From: Capitulum mitella
Taxonomy: Eukaryota > Arthropoda > Thecostraca > Pollicipedomorpha > Pollicipedidae
Length of the DNA stretch: 64,000 nucleotides
NCBI GenBank assembly: GCA_030062745.1
Contig: CP099843.1
Coordinates: 23,490,122 to 23,554,121 of the forward strand
Reading direction: 5' to 3'
The position numbers and the translations under genes were made by a program. Each line of letters starts with the position of its first letter. The first letter of the stretch is position 1. Under the pieces are notes generated by a model. That model was given only the letters and a program-made list of their open reading frames with translations. It was not told where the DNA came from and made no database searches. Below, piece by piece: positions 31,561 through 43,940 of this stretch.

Positions 31561-32861
31561 TAGCTGGTGCAGTCGGACAGGACGTCTTAACTGGGGGTGA
31601 GAGTCCCCATCTTTCCGCGCCAATATGCGATGAAAGGCTGAAAGGCTTACTTGCTGTTGTTATTAAGCATTGCGTTTTCTAACCATGGCTGCCATTTCAA
31701 AACGCAGTTATCTTCTATCCCTTGTGCTTTCAAGGAAATGCGTATGCCATGGTGTTGAAAAACGTCGACATGTCATTTTTTCGTAATGCTTAATTTTTCA
31801 CTGTTCTGTGTCGTTTGTAAGGGAAAGCTGTAAGTTCTGGTAATGTTTTTCTTTCGCCGGGAGTGATGTGACCACCTTTCTATGCTTCACTTAACTTAGT
31901 TGTCCAAACTTTATTTGCATGTCATTACATTTTTCTCCTCATGGTTCCCAGCAGAACTCGTATGAAGTTCCATTCAATGTCCTCACAGGTGAAGAGCAGA
32001 CGATTAGCAGTACGCCTTATTATAGCAGGACTTTTTGTGTCGAAAACGGCTTTGAACTTCCTGACGAATTAATGAAGACAAAATCTGCCTGACATCACGC
32101 CTGTTATATGTTGACGTAAGACCTGACATGCGCTGGACACTAATGGAAGCAAAAGGAATGAAACAAGGCTTCAGTTTTACCTAAAATTCTTTCACGAGTT
32201 ACGTCAGACGGAATCCAATCGGTTTTCATCCCAGCAGATGACATTAGTGCATCTCGCATACTTCATTTTTAGCAGCCATTCAGTTTTCCGCTACTAATTT
32301 AATCTTTGCAACGTGGGAAATTTCAAAGCATATTTGTATGTATACAACATTACTGTCATTACAAATGGAGGACTGCTGCATTGTAAGGCAATTTGCTGCT
32401 TCGTCCCGTGGTCGGCTCTGCAGTCGTCATTTATTCGCCACTGGCACCACGTGATAAAAAAAATACTACATTTCACATTATGCAGCCTCATTGTGGGTTG
32501 GCTTATCAATTACAATAAAACATTTTTGGAGTCCCAGAGGGAATAAAATCCTCGCCGGACGAGGGGGTGGCTGTCAACCTCCAAGCAGTTTTTCCAGGAC
32601 CACGGCAATATGGCAAACCGCAGCGTCGTGAAATTTCATATTGCTGACAACACATTCATTGCCCGTGTATTGAAAGAAGAGAGACCCCAGGTCACTCAGG
32701 TCATTGAGCTATGACGCCATTGCTGCCTGCTTGCAGGGCAATTTTTGCACCAAAATATCGGTTTCTTCCAGTTGTAGGGCAACGCATATGCATAAACGGC
32801 AGATGACCAGCATGAAATCGGATCAGAATGGTAGTCCACAAGCGAACCGGTCACTCCAGAT
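31561..32861. other. AT-rich DNA, no gene seen
   Basis: Only short frames; no exon with splice signals and no recognised repeat. Confidence 0.5.
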
Positions 32862-32874
32862 AGGTCAGTGACCT
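32862..32874. promoter_or_regulatory. Perfect AGGTCA inverted repeat (IR-1)
   Basis: AGGTCAGTGACCT is a perfect palindrome with one spacer base. It fits the ecdysone-receptor/USP consensus (RGKTCANTGAMCY). It lies just left of a CpG-rich patch at 32890-33110. Binding is inferred only from the motif. Confidence 0.5.
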
Positions 32875-32889
32875 TTTCAGGGTCTTACG

Positions 32890-33110
32890 AGATAAGATGA
32901 CTGTTGCCGCCGCTGGTTGCCCCGGACGTCACGGCTCTGGCTCCGGCGGCGCCCCTGCCCGGCTCGGTCGCTCACGTGACCAAACCGACCTTCTGGCCGC
33001 GGGGGCCGGCCAGTCACTCTTTTTGACGTGGTCGGGGAAGCGGGATGTTGTTGCGGTTTGTGCCCGTTCAGGCGGACAGACTTGTCTTCGTGCGGCGTTA
33101 AAAGTGTTCA
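32890..33110. other. Small CpG-rich island
   Basis: GC- and CpG-rich patch within AT-rich DNA, next to the IR-1 motif. A plus-strand frame from 32897 runs through it but is not recognised. It could be a promoter for an unseen non-coding or small gene. Confidence 0.35.
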
Positions 33111-34990
33111 TCGGGTATTTCGGATCACCTTACCGTAAGAAGTTTGCTTTTCTGTTGCTTTCTTTAGTCTGGTATCTCTTTGTTCTGTTATTGTCGCATT
33201 CATCATTTATCACCATCCTCGATTGCCTGTGTCCTCTATGCTAAATAATGATTAGCATGCACATGAGCGATAGTGTTTATCAAGATGCCGTTATTACACA
33301 GAGCGATTACAGCTGCTCACGTTGCTTTTGCCGTCTGTTTGCACTGATTTCTCATGTCACGTGTCGGTCCTTTTGGTCGTTGTCACGTTGTATACGATAA
33401 TTTAGTTTCAGTGGACTGTTATTACGATCATTATTAATTCCTCAGAAACCGTTTCCAAATACATCACTCGTACCGGAACGCGTACCGACGACCAAGCAAG
33501 CCCGAGAACGCTACTACTTTTGACCTTAGAACGTTTCTGTGCTATTTTTGCCAGCGAATGTGATAGGCAGACGATTTTAGGCCCATTTCGCCCCAAATGT
33601 GTGTCTTTCAACTGCGGAAAATCGACCTTTAGTTCCCAACTAATTTCAATCCCCATAAAATTTGACCATATCTAGAGGGTCACTGGTTGACTTGACGGGG
33701 TCGAACTTGGTACCACTGGATGTCTTGGGCACACGGCTATCGATTGTTTTTCGTCTCGTGAGAATAGCTAAATTAGGGGCAAAATGGCGAGGGGGTGCCT
33801 GCCATCCCCCTCGTCATTGGTGTGAGTAAAAATCGTTTCTGTTCGGCGAGGGTTAAGAGGGTCTTGACTCCCACATTTTAGAGATTGAGCACTTGGCCTA
33901 TAACAATCACTAGAAGGAAACTGTCTGGTATTCACCTCAGGTTTTGGACCTTTAAACTATTTTCCGAAATCTCCAGCAACGCAGCTGAGGATGTTATTCA
34001 GCGGCATAGTTTTGTATTCTTTTGCGGATGTTTGGGACATATCGCCGTGCTACATTACAATGGCGTGAGATGGTGCGACGCGAAATGACCCTGGCAGTGG
34101 AAAACGTGGATAAAACACTGCATAACGAACCAGCTGGGCGCCTCAGCACCCCAGTGTTGACTGAGCATCTCCAAAATATTTGTAAATTTGCTATAGAACC
34201 CTATGGAGCGGAAGCCCAGTGCAATATGACGTACACAGAATAGTGTATGCGTGAATGGCCCTTAATCCGTTGAAAAACTTTCAAAGTTTTGATGTTAGTT
34301 TCAGTTAGGTTTGTAAAGTCACGATTGCATATGTAAGCGTTGCAATTCTGACACAGCATAACGGGTCTCTTTATATGATTTTAGGATAGAGTAGGACGCC
34401 TTCTCGGGTGAAACGCCTACCACCCCTAAGGTCAAAATATGCAACTTTTTATATCTTTATTGCTACTGCGAAACAGAAGTCTTTCCGAACGTACGTCGGG
34501 TGACGCTTTACGTGCGGGGCGAGTCTGGTGAATTTCTGTTGGAATGATGTTCGTTTTTGCCTTTGCCACTAAAACAATTGTTGATTTTGACATCGTTGTC
34601 AGATGCAGAATAAGTTGGTTGCATGTGCTATGCTCATAGGAGGAAAAACATGCGTATTTTAACGCAAGGTGAAGCACGCCACAGTTCCAGAGAAATTCAG
34701 TGGGTCCTAGAGAAATCTAGTGTTGTGTCTGGCGGTAAAACGCCACTCCATGGTCGAGGTAAAACGCCCCTACCAGGCGCTAAACCTCGTGTCGGGTGGG
34801 CGTCTTACTCCTGAGGTACATACAAGTTAAGCTGAGACGTGCGAAGGGTGGAGCGGCGGCTGGGGATGGAATAGAATGTCACCTAACATGGGACAAAGGC
34901 GTTCCTATTATTATTTTTTTTTGCCTGGAGCCACATCATTTGATAAAATACACTTCCAGACTGACTGACTGATAGCGATTTATTCGTTTA
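33111..34990. other. No gene recognised
   Basis: AT-rich, short frames only. Repeated AAAACGCC(C/A)CT text at 34395-34800 hints at an old repeat. Confidence 0.45.
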
Positions 34991-35071
34991 TCCCTTTTCC
35001 TCCATCATCCTTCCTCCATCCTTTCTCCATCCATCATCCTTCCCCCACCATCGATGATGGAGGAAAAGGGA
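34991..35071. repeat. Perfect 18-bp inverted repeat with pyrimidine-rich loop
   Basis: TCCCTTTTCCTCCATCAT (34991-35008) and its exact complement at 35054-35071 enclose a (TCCATCC)-like tract. Can form a hairpin; the tract itself is strand-asymmetric (pyrimidine on plus). Confidence 0.85.
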
Positions 35072-35277
35072 AAAGGGAGCTTCCGCCTCGGTTAAGCGAC
35101 ATTCATTGCGGTTTTCGAAAACCGCTCAAGTTTGGTCTGAAAGAAGCGCGCCTTTGGACCCCGGCGTGAGAGTGATTCAGCCAGAGTGTCTCTGTTGGCG
35201 ATAGCGCTGGGGACACCGCGGGAGCCCCCTCCCAAAATTAAAAGAGGAGCCCTGGGGGGGGGGGCCCAGATCAGTTC

Positions 35278-35640
35278 TCTCGGCAACTCTCTGTGCGAAA
35301 AATTAAAGTGAAAATGACAACGAACTAATAGTTTGCTAGCAAATCTTATAAATTACGCAGTGTAACAGATGACCTTTGGTGATTAAATGATTGTTTTTAA
35401 AAGTAAATTAAAGGACTGCAGCCCTCGTCAGCTCAGTTCATCTCGACAACTCATTTATGTTGTAGCGAAAATAGTATAAAAGTGGAAAAATTGACAACGA
35501 ACTAATAGAATTTGATAGCAAATGGGCTACCCTGAACTATCTTGATGTTAAATTAAGCCGCTGATGCTAACAAAATGCTACATTGATAATTAAATGATTG
35601 TTCTGTTAACAAGTACCAGCAGATGGAAGGCTCAGATCTG
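35278..35640. repeat. 177-bp direct repeat, two diverged copies
   Basis: GACAACGAACTAATAG at 35316 and 35493, with flanking CTCGRCAACTC and TTGATAGCAAAT-like similarity. A C/G run at 35254-35266 precedes it. Confidence 0.7.
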
Positions 35641-36462
35641 GCGCTACTACGTTGTATTTTCCGTGGATATAGCGTTGGCTTCCCGTCCGTTTTCTGTAGC
35701 ACTGAAAGAACTGTTGATATCTCCAATAGTACGGAAATACTCATACTTTCTCTGGGTGTTTAATATTCAACGTGACAGTACCACTGTGTCCTGCGTGATG
35801 TAGGCGCCGTCCGTCCTGACGGTCGACGACGGCCGACGAAACTGTGAAAACGCCTGTGCCTTAGTGCTGTCTTCTCAATTTCCAGCCGTGGTGCTGTCGA
35901 CGTTATTGGTTCGCCGGCGGAACCAGGACAGTCTGCAGCGAAACTGTGACTTGTACGCGGATGGCGGTATTGTACATGCGATGCGTCGTCTAGGGGAGGG
36001 CGAAATCCGGAGACGTGTTCGTTATCATTCGTTATCGTTCGTTCTCGTGGCGTGTGCGGGCTTCCACGTGGGGAGTCGCGGCGCCCGACTCTGGGTGTCT
36101 GGGAGTTTTATGACCGTATTCCGATCGCACATGAACTCTTGACGTAAATCTCTGTTCGGCCGCCTACAGCAGCGCTTGACTGAGAAGGCAGACAATGACG
36201 TCCCGATGTTCCTTCGGTGCGTTTTGCCGTTTTTCATGCAAATAGCTCATTGTAAGTTTCGCACATTTCTTTTTGCGTGCGACAATGTCTGGTCGTGGTT
36301 ATATCGCGCACAATGTTCGGGATCGTGATGTTTGTTACGCTTGTTAAGAAGGTAAAAAAGTTGTCGGAAATAAAACTCGGGCGGGATAGTAAAAACGCGA
36401 TAATGCTCTTTGGCCCCATATTTGTGACGGGCAACAAATGCTCTAAATGTTTAGCCGATCCG
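35641..36462. other. No gene recognised
   Basis: Short frames on both strands with no recognisable product. Confidence 0.45.
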
Positions 36463-36858
36463 TTAAGTTTCGCGAAATGTTTCCAGTAGTTGGGTGTTGT
36501 TCGTACCGACCGACAGGTTGATGGGTCTCTGCCCCAGTGACGCGACAGCAGCGCTGTAGGTCAGCATCTGTCTGTCCCCGTACGCCAGCAGACAGTCACA
36601 CAGGGCCAGAAAGTGCGTTGAATACTGACGTCCGGGAAACGTCCTGATGTTTGCTGTGTCATAGCGAATGGTGTAATATTCGTTAATAAAGTTAGAAAAA
36701 ACGGTGTAACTGAAAGTCAGCCTGCACCTACCCGTGTTATTGTTGCCACGCTTTTCTTCAATAAAGTCAACCCCTTTGACAATGCCAGAGAAAACAAACA
36801 AAACATGCGTTCTCATAACAAAAAAAGTTTTTATTTTTAAGTAATTGCTCAAGTACAT
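36463..36858 (-). CDS. Orphan ORF, 131 codons, unknown
   Basis: ATG at 36856-36858, stop at 36463-36465. It is among the longer ATG frames in the right half that are not in GC-rich or repeated DNA. The product starts MYLSNYLKIKTFFVMRTHVL, has a second Met with a hydrophobic stretch (VLFVFSGIV), then mixed sequence with ALCDCLLAYGDRQMLTYSAA. No family is recognised. It could be a TE or viral relic, or chance. Confidence 0.3.
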   Translation of the reverse strand: MYLSNYLKIKTFFVMRTHVLFVFSGIVKGVDFIEEKRGNNNTGRCRLTFSYTVFSNFINEYYTIRYDTANIRTFPGRQYSTHFLALCDCLLAYGDRQMLTYSAAVASLGQRPINLSVGTNNTQLLETFRET

Positions 36859-37982
36859 TCTGGGAGTCCTCAGATGTTGCGAGTCTTCAAATGTGTTATG
36901 GTTGAACGACTTCTTCTTTATGACTAATGGATAAGATATGTTACGCTACATTCAGTTAAATTCAGTTGAAACTTTTAGTTTTCGGCATACTTTACAAGTA
37001 ATGATTACAAATTACGAGCATAGCATTACACACATGTACGTAACACACACTCACACATTGCACATTACGACCCTTTATAAATAACTGCTGCCGCCGCGCG
37101 CGCCCGGTCCGGAAATCACCAGCAGCGGAACCGCTTGGCAGTCGCCTAAGTGGAAAGCGGCTTCCAGCTCGGTTCGCGACGGCCGCAGCAGTTTCCTGGC
37201 ACGACGCTCGAATCTGCCTCCACTCCGCGATGCGCTCTCGTCACGCCCAGGTCGCGTCTCCCGCCGTGCCGTGAGCACGTGGGGCCGCTCCTCAGTCATT
37301 ACCTGTTGATTCGCAGTGAGACGGTCGCCACTTCACCGACAGCACACACATTGGTTGGCTGACGATGTGTCAGATTTTTACCCTGAAGCTAAGGTTCCCG
37401 ACATCTGCATTAGTTTCCGTTCCGTAACAACAGCTTTTGGACGAAAAAATCGTCCACGACACCACGGACGCAGCAGATGTACCGAAAAACAGGTCGCGAT
37501 TCCGCCGAAACGACGAGATGAAATAGGAAATGATTAGTAGACTCATGTCAACTCGCCAGGACAAAGTCGCCACAGTTGTAAGGGACAATCCAAGTCCTTA
37601 TCGATGGTCAAGCTGGTCACCTGCAAAAAGACAGAAACCGCTCTCACGCCCTTCGGATTTAGGCCATTTCTTAAACTATTTCGGCTTCTGCCCGGTACGT
37701 AAGATTCCGTGCGGAGAGCGGGCAGATTCTCCCCACTCGCGATCTCGAAAATCATTTGCCCGATATCCTAGCGGAAAACGGTGTTTGACAACCTGTAGCA
37801 AGATCTATATTTCTAAAAGTTGAAAAGTTTCGAAAAAGGGAACAGAATGTCAAAATGAAAAAGAATGGTAAGATCAAAATGAGAGGATGCTGTTTATACT
37901 TTTACTTATACGAGCTTTCATAGGTTTACTTATACGAGCTTTCTGACCACATTTTACAGTTGATTCTGTTTAACTTTAACAG
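36859..37982. other. No gene recognised
   Basis: AT-rich left part, CpG-rich patch at 37085-37290, then mixed DNA. A minus frame over the CpG patch (37075-37299) is Arg-rich and compositional. Confidence 0.45.
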
Positions 37983-38640
37983 CCGAAGAGAAGTCGATTA
38001 GAGCATGTTTTATTTTGATCGAAGCAATCGATGTCGGTTTTCAGCCATTGCAGCAGACTGCGAGTATTGTTCCAAACACCAGCTACTTGACTTGAGGCCA
38101 CACGTTTCTGGTTTCTAAATAAATACCCCGAGAGAAATCGACTGGTGCATGTTTCACTGCGATCGGAGCAGAGAAAGTTGGTTTTTAACTGTCTCAGCAC
38201 ACAGCAAATACTGTTTCAAGTACCACCTACCTGACCTGAATACCTGAAGCCACAAATTTCTTGGCCGTAGGTAAATACTTTGCAAGAAGTCGGTTGCTGC
38301 ATGTTTAATTTCCATCGGAGTAATGGAAGATGTTTTTAACCAGTGCAGTAAACTGTAAGGACTTTTTCAAGTACCAAGTACATAACCTGAGGTCTCAAGC
38401 TTTTCACGCTGAAGTAAACAGCCCGAGAGACGTCGACTGGTGCGTGCGTCAGTTCGATCGGAGCTGTGGACGTTGGTTTTTAACCACTGTATCAGACTGC
38501 AAGCACTATTTCAAGTACCAAGTACCTGACATGAGGTCATAAGTTCCCTATGCTCACGTAAATAGCCCAAGAGAAGTCGAATGGTACATATTCCATTTCG
38601 ATCGGAGCAGTGGCAGTTACTTTTTAGCCATTGCAGAAAA
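37983..38640. repeat. ~144-bp satellite, about 4.5 units
   Basis: Unit anchors (AAGTCGACTGGTGCATG-like) at 37991, 38135, 38287, 38430 and 38574. Shared text includes TCGATCGGAGCAGTGGA, TTGGTTTTTAACCATTGCAG and CAAGTACCAAGTACCTGACC. No coding capacity. Confidence 0.92.
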
Positions 38641-38962
38641 ACCATTGCAGCGCCCTGGTATGTCTCAGGGTTCTTGCAACCGCTGGTCATCAGCTGACGG
38701 CACTGCGTCATTCGTATCACGTGATCGCTGCATGATGGAGTCCGTCGGGGAGGTCGGGTTCAAGGACGATGAAACATGACGGTGCTTCGCGGAAAAAAGA
38801 TTCGTAAGGAACCATGTAAGCTTTAATAACCGTCTTTCTTGTGCTCTGGTCAATCTTGAACGTCCGATTAATCTTGTGAGACGCATTTGACAAAATACTG
38901 TGTGTCCGTATGCAGTAAGCAGTAGGCTTTCGATGTCCGACCGCGTGATTTTCTGCCATGAA

Positions 38963-41645
38963 GCAGCAAGGGCGTAGCTAGGATTCGGCCCGAGGCAGGC
39001 AAATTGGATCAAGGGGCCTTGTAACCAATGGGGGCCCTCGCCCAGGGCGGATCCAGGATTTCTCCAAGGCAAGGGGGGGGGGTGGAGGCGAATGGTGAGA
39101 GCGGGACCCGGATTTTTTTGCCATTCAGATATGAAAAATGATGTAATTTTGCTTTTCTGCCATATAAAATAACGGAAAAAATTCAAACGCATCGTCTTAT
39201 TTGAGAAAATTCTGCGTGTTGTTCCCGAACAGAGTGGCCGAAATATGACAAAAATGGCGAGATTTTAGGTGGTGCCGTCCCTCCCTCCATTTGAAATGCG
39301 TCTATATCTGGTCCAGGAGCCCGTCTGTCCCCTCCCCTCCCGTAGTTTTTGGGGATGTTTTTGTCGGCTTAGTTTTGGTTTCCTCTTGCAGTTACAGGGA
39401 CACTTCAAGTAGTCTCGGGCCGTCTGCCGTGCCAAGACTTCCCAGTGGTCTTAGGTTCCTTTTACAGGTTCACGTGTCCCGCGGGACGTCTAAGGCGCTC
39501 GTTTGTCAGTTCCAGGGGCACTTCGGGCAGTCTCAGGGACCCATCTGACAGTTTCAGGGACGCTTAAGCCATTTCGGGTTCCCTGCTGTCGTCCCTGGGA
39601 CGTTTTTGCCGTCTAAGAAGCGCCTCAGGTACTAAAAAAGGCCCGCTATAAGTGTCTTTCTGCCGTGACAAAGGCGCCCGACAATCCTCTAGGTCCTTTG
39701 GCCGTTTCAGGAGCAGCTTGGAAGTTTCAAGGTCTAACAGTTTCAGGGGCCACTCTGGTCGTCTCAGGGACCCCTATTGCTAGAGGCTTCTAATAAGAAG
39801 TCCCCAAGGTCCCTCTCTAGCAGTCTCAGTGGACCCCTTGTGGTCCTGGGTACCCCTCTTATCGTCTCTCGGGAACATTTTTACCATGTAAATGGTCCTT
39901 TGACAGTTACAAAAGACCTTTTGGCAATTTCAGGACCTCTGTGCAGTGTCATAGGCTCTCTAAACGTCTCCGGTGGTCCCCATGGCAGTATCAGGGATCT
40001 TCCTCTGTTACATGAGGTATGTCTGGCAGTCTTTTAGGGTACCTCTAACTGTAACGAGGGGCTTTTGTTGGCGCTTCAGGGACCTTACTGGCAGTCTCAG
40101 GGGACCTTGCCCGTGACAGGAGCCCGCTTATTACACCGCTTATTTACGCTTATTACCCCTTGGACCCTCTGGCCGTCCAGCGCCCCCATAAAACCCAAAT
40201 ACCGTCTCAGAAGCCCTCTTATCGTCTTTGCCTCGCAGGGGCCCTGGGACCTTTGGGCAGTCTCCGGGGTTATCTACGGTGTACAGGCCCATCTTGCCGT
40301 CTCAGAAACCACCTGGCCTTCCCGGGGCCCCTGATAGCATCAACAGCCCCTCAAGGTTTCAAAAAGGCCAGTGTAGTCCATTTGTGGCTCCTCTCGAGAC
40401 TGAGAAGGTCATTGACGAATCCCCGTTCAGGGAACTCCTCTAGCTGGCCAGGGTCTCGTTATGCCGCGCTAGGTGTCCTCTTAAGTTCTTTCCGTCTCAG
40501 GCGCCTCTCTGGCAGTTTTAGCGGTCTCGTGGACCTTTTGGCGTGCTGGGGCCCCTTTGCGGTCCCAGGGGCTCTTGAAGAGTTTCAAGAAGAGATTCTT
40601 TCCATCTTAGGGACCTCCAGCTTTTCACTCACAGTGGCCCCCTAAGGACTCAGTCCTCATCTTGGCCGACTCAAGGGCCCTATGAGCCATCTGGCAGTCT
40701 GAAGGACACTCTGCCGTGTTGGGGCCCTGCTGTGGTCTCAAAGGCCCTTGGAGAGCTTCAGAGGCCCTCTAGGCGTCTCGGAAGTGATCTTACCATCCAG
40801 GAGACCTACCTGACTGCATCAAGAGCCCGTCAGGTCCTTATAGAGACCCCGTGAAGCTCATACGGGGCCCCTTCGGGGCTCCTTTTAGGTCTGACTGGGG
40901 CCCCTTCCCAGGCATCAGGGGGAGGGAGCGATCGCCCCGATTGCTCCCTCTTTGGATCCGCGCCTGGCCGTCGTAATCAGTGGGGCCCCATGTGGTTAAA
41001 ATTACTATCGGTTTGTAAAGGTGTCCCGTTGAAGTGTAAAGGAGCCCATGCTCACCTGCTCCCCTCAAAGACGTTCCTGCCGACCTGACGGATGCCTCTT
41101 ACAGTTCGGCGGGGACATCTTTACAGGAAAGCAGGGGCCCCTGAATGATCGCTTAGGGGCCCTGCTGGCCAGGGCGGTCGCTGCCTGTCTGTAGAGGGCA
41201 GACTATCCGTCTGTAAAGGGCCCCTGTCGACCTCTTGAGGCAGGGGCAGGGGCCTTCTTCCAGACCGAAAGGAGGTCTCTTCAGAGGCTGATAGGGGCCC
41301 TTTATGGGCCGACAGGGGGCCTTCCCCAGACAAGCAGTGAACTCCCCCGCAAGCTAGCAGGGGCCCTAAATGCTCATTCAGACCAAGGGCTTCTCTTCAT
41401 AGCACACAAAACCTTCTTGTGTATTCGGAGGACGTTTTCTTTAGGTTCCTAACCCTTTTTAATGCTTAAAATATTCTTATTTTGTTTGAATTGTCTGTTT
41501 CGGACAGTGTAAGACGCCCTGCGGACACCTCACGTATCCAAAGAACTGAGGCCTTCGGCCCTAGGGGGGCCCGCTCGGCCGCCAGGGGACCCCGCTTGGC
41601 CTCCAGGGGGCCATGTCCCCTTTGGCCCCCTTGGCTACGCCACTG
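38963..41645. mobile_element. GC-rich minisatellite element with transposon-like ends
   Basis: The left end AAGGGCGTAGCTAGGA and the inverted right end AGTGGCGTAGCCAAGG resemble each other and the GGCGTAGCCA termini common on DNA transposons. Possible 8-bp flanks GAAGCAGC and GGAGCAGA agree at six of eight. The interior 39280-41400 is a long, very degenerate array of ~22-30-bp units of the type GGCAGTCTCAGGGACC, reversing orientation near 41000. Confidence 0.55.
39280..41400. repeat. Long degenerate GGGCC-rich minisatellite
   Basis: Scores of diverged short units with cores CAGTCTCAGGGACC, CAGTTTCAGGG and GGGGCCC. Open frames through it are by-products. Confidence 0.8.
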
Positions 41646-41685
41646 TGGAGCAGACACGGGGTAAGTATAACAGCTCATGGTCACT

Positions 41686-41718
41686 CACGGTCAGCCCACG
41701 GTCAGCCCAAACTCGAGA
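41686..41718. repeat. 33-bp perfect inverted repeat, left member
   Basis: Contains two CACGGTCAGCCC units followed by AAACTCGAGA. Its exact reverse complement lies at 47105-47137, so the pair brackets the whole nested transposon block. Confidence 0.9.
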
Positions 41719-42530
41719 CCCTTCAACGGCCAAAGATAAGTTTCTGACCAACTAAAGTCGAAATAATCCTCGAGTGATTACCACCACTGTGAAGAACATG
41801 TCATCCCATTTCCAGTCGTACTTCTGACTGCCTGAATTTCTCGAAAAATAACGATAAAATCATAACGATAACGTACCATACGGTGCCACCGTGCTGGGAT
41901 CGACAGACGAAGAATATCAATATTCCACTGCGCAAAATGTAGTGCCTCCAAGGCTAATGGCATTAACGAAACGTGAAGATCCTGCAGACATCTTGAAGCG
42001 GTTAATGACGTCATATGTATGAAAATTTCATTTTGTTGCCACAGATTGAATTCAAGGCAATTGCCGAATTCTGATAGCGCTACGTTATTGTATTACATGA
42101 TTGTTGGGATATCTGCAGCACTATAACAATATTGCATTTTATGCTGTGCGGCGACTAGCCTATGTCTAACGCGGGTGTGCCGTTGGAATCGGGGTTTTGG
42201 GTGGGGTTGTTCTTATCATTATGCTCTTATGTCATTGTTACGATGTCTCCTTGGATTTCTATTATGATGGCACATGATAATATCATTGAATTATATCGTT
42301 GCAATACCGGATGCAATTATCATGCAGGAAGCTCGCTGGATGGTGGGGGGAGTGTTTCCTCACTGGACGTACCTGGAAATAAGGAGGCAGAAATGCTGCG
42401 CTGAAGGCGCGGTATGGAGGTACTATAGGCCGCAGGCCAATAAAGGGTGCGATCGGACTTGGCTCTGTCCAATAAAGAGGTCGTGCGTAGCACGGTATCA
42501 GGTAATATCTAAGGAGGGGCCGTGCGCTGG

Positions 42531-42592
42531 TTAGGTTAGATTAGATTAGGTTAGGGTAGGTCAGGTTAGGTTACTATGTTAGGTTAGGTAAA
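42531..42592. repeat. Degenerate TTAGG tract
   Basis: About ten TTAGG/TTAGA/GTAGG-type pentamers. TTAGG is the telomere repeat of most arthropods; here it is interstitial and degenerate. Confidence 0.75.
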
Positions 42593-43940
42593 ATTCTACT
42601 TATTGTTTCTTTTCGTTTGTTAATGTTTTCCAGTCTTACATCGAGATTTCTTTTCCAGATATTCTATTCCACTACTTTTTATTTATTCCGTTTATATATA
42701 TTTTTTTTAAATTACAATTTCGCTTTTCCATATTTTTGAGATGAATTATAATATTATTGCCAACTTTTTCATTTTAATAATAATTTGTATCGCATACTAG
42801 TTATTGCTAAACCATTTTTATTACTCTTGATCGGGCCTTGGGTCCGATCAACCACCCATCAGCGTCGAGATGCCACGTAAACAAACCATTTAACCCAGAA
42901 ACGCCAAAAATCCCTACGCGAGCGTCTGGCGGCTAGCAAGGCAGTGACGACGCAATCCGTTTCGTAGGAAAATAATGTGTGTTGCAGTTTTTTTTTCGGC
43001 TGAAATCGTAAAAAGCATGTATCAGTATTGCATTGCAAGTGCCGTACAACCACCGTTACGATTGTTTTCCCTCATTATAAGCGCTCGGTCAACATCTTAC
43101 TGTTTTAACCTCGCATCTATTGCTTTGCACTCCAGAGCAAAACAAAGAAAAACACCACAGAAATGACGCGAGGACAAATGTACCTTAAACCTCTACAAAC
43201 AGGCACTCAAAATGTTCGTCTCCGGCCGCTGAGCCGAAACATACCGCAATCACATTTCGCCACTCACGTTTCCAGTAAATTCGAGAGAAAACCGTTTTTT
43301 TGCCCTACGCTTTATTTCCCATTGGATTTAACACAGAATCCTATGGAGCTGATTTCGGCGGACACCTTCGATTTTGCCAATTTCTTCTGCACTGGTGCGC
43401 AGAGCCGCTATACACATGAAACCATCACCAGGAGTCCATCGCATTGATATTCACACGGTCAAATTGGGCTCCAAAAAACTTAAAAACCACATTTTTTACT
43501 GTTCTTGCAAACGGGGCAACTAGGTGCTCAGAGTGTTCGGTTTGTGCCGCTGAGTCCAAAAATAATACCCCATGCTTTATTTCCTGTTGGATTTAACCCA
43601 CGAACGACCGTCGGTCCGTTTCGAACATGGGCGACTGGGGGGGGGGGGGCAGTTGGCCGCCCCCCTCTAACTCACGAACGGTTGGTCGCACGATAAAAAT
43701 AAGCACACCGTTGGAAAGCTTGTGACGAGTAGACCTCGAAACTGGTCTCACTTGTAGTTTCAGACAATATGTGAGCAACTTACGCCCTATATATGTTTTT
43801 TCATAGCCGACTGCATGAGACCGAGAAATGCCCTGAATCTCAAGGGCTGTGACTAAAAACGCATAGGTAAACGCACCAGCGCATAAGTAAAGGTCCGCGG
43901 ATGCCGATGAACGTCGAATTTCCCCAGATTTGTTCAATAT

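Noticed and set aside
38665-39192. Minus frame of 175 codons
   Set aside because: It crosses the end of the satellite and a transposon-like terminus; the protein has no coherent domain.
41482-41684. Short frames on both strands left of the nested block
   Set aside because: They lie in the GGGGCC-rich end of the minisatellite element and are explained by it.
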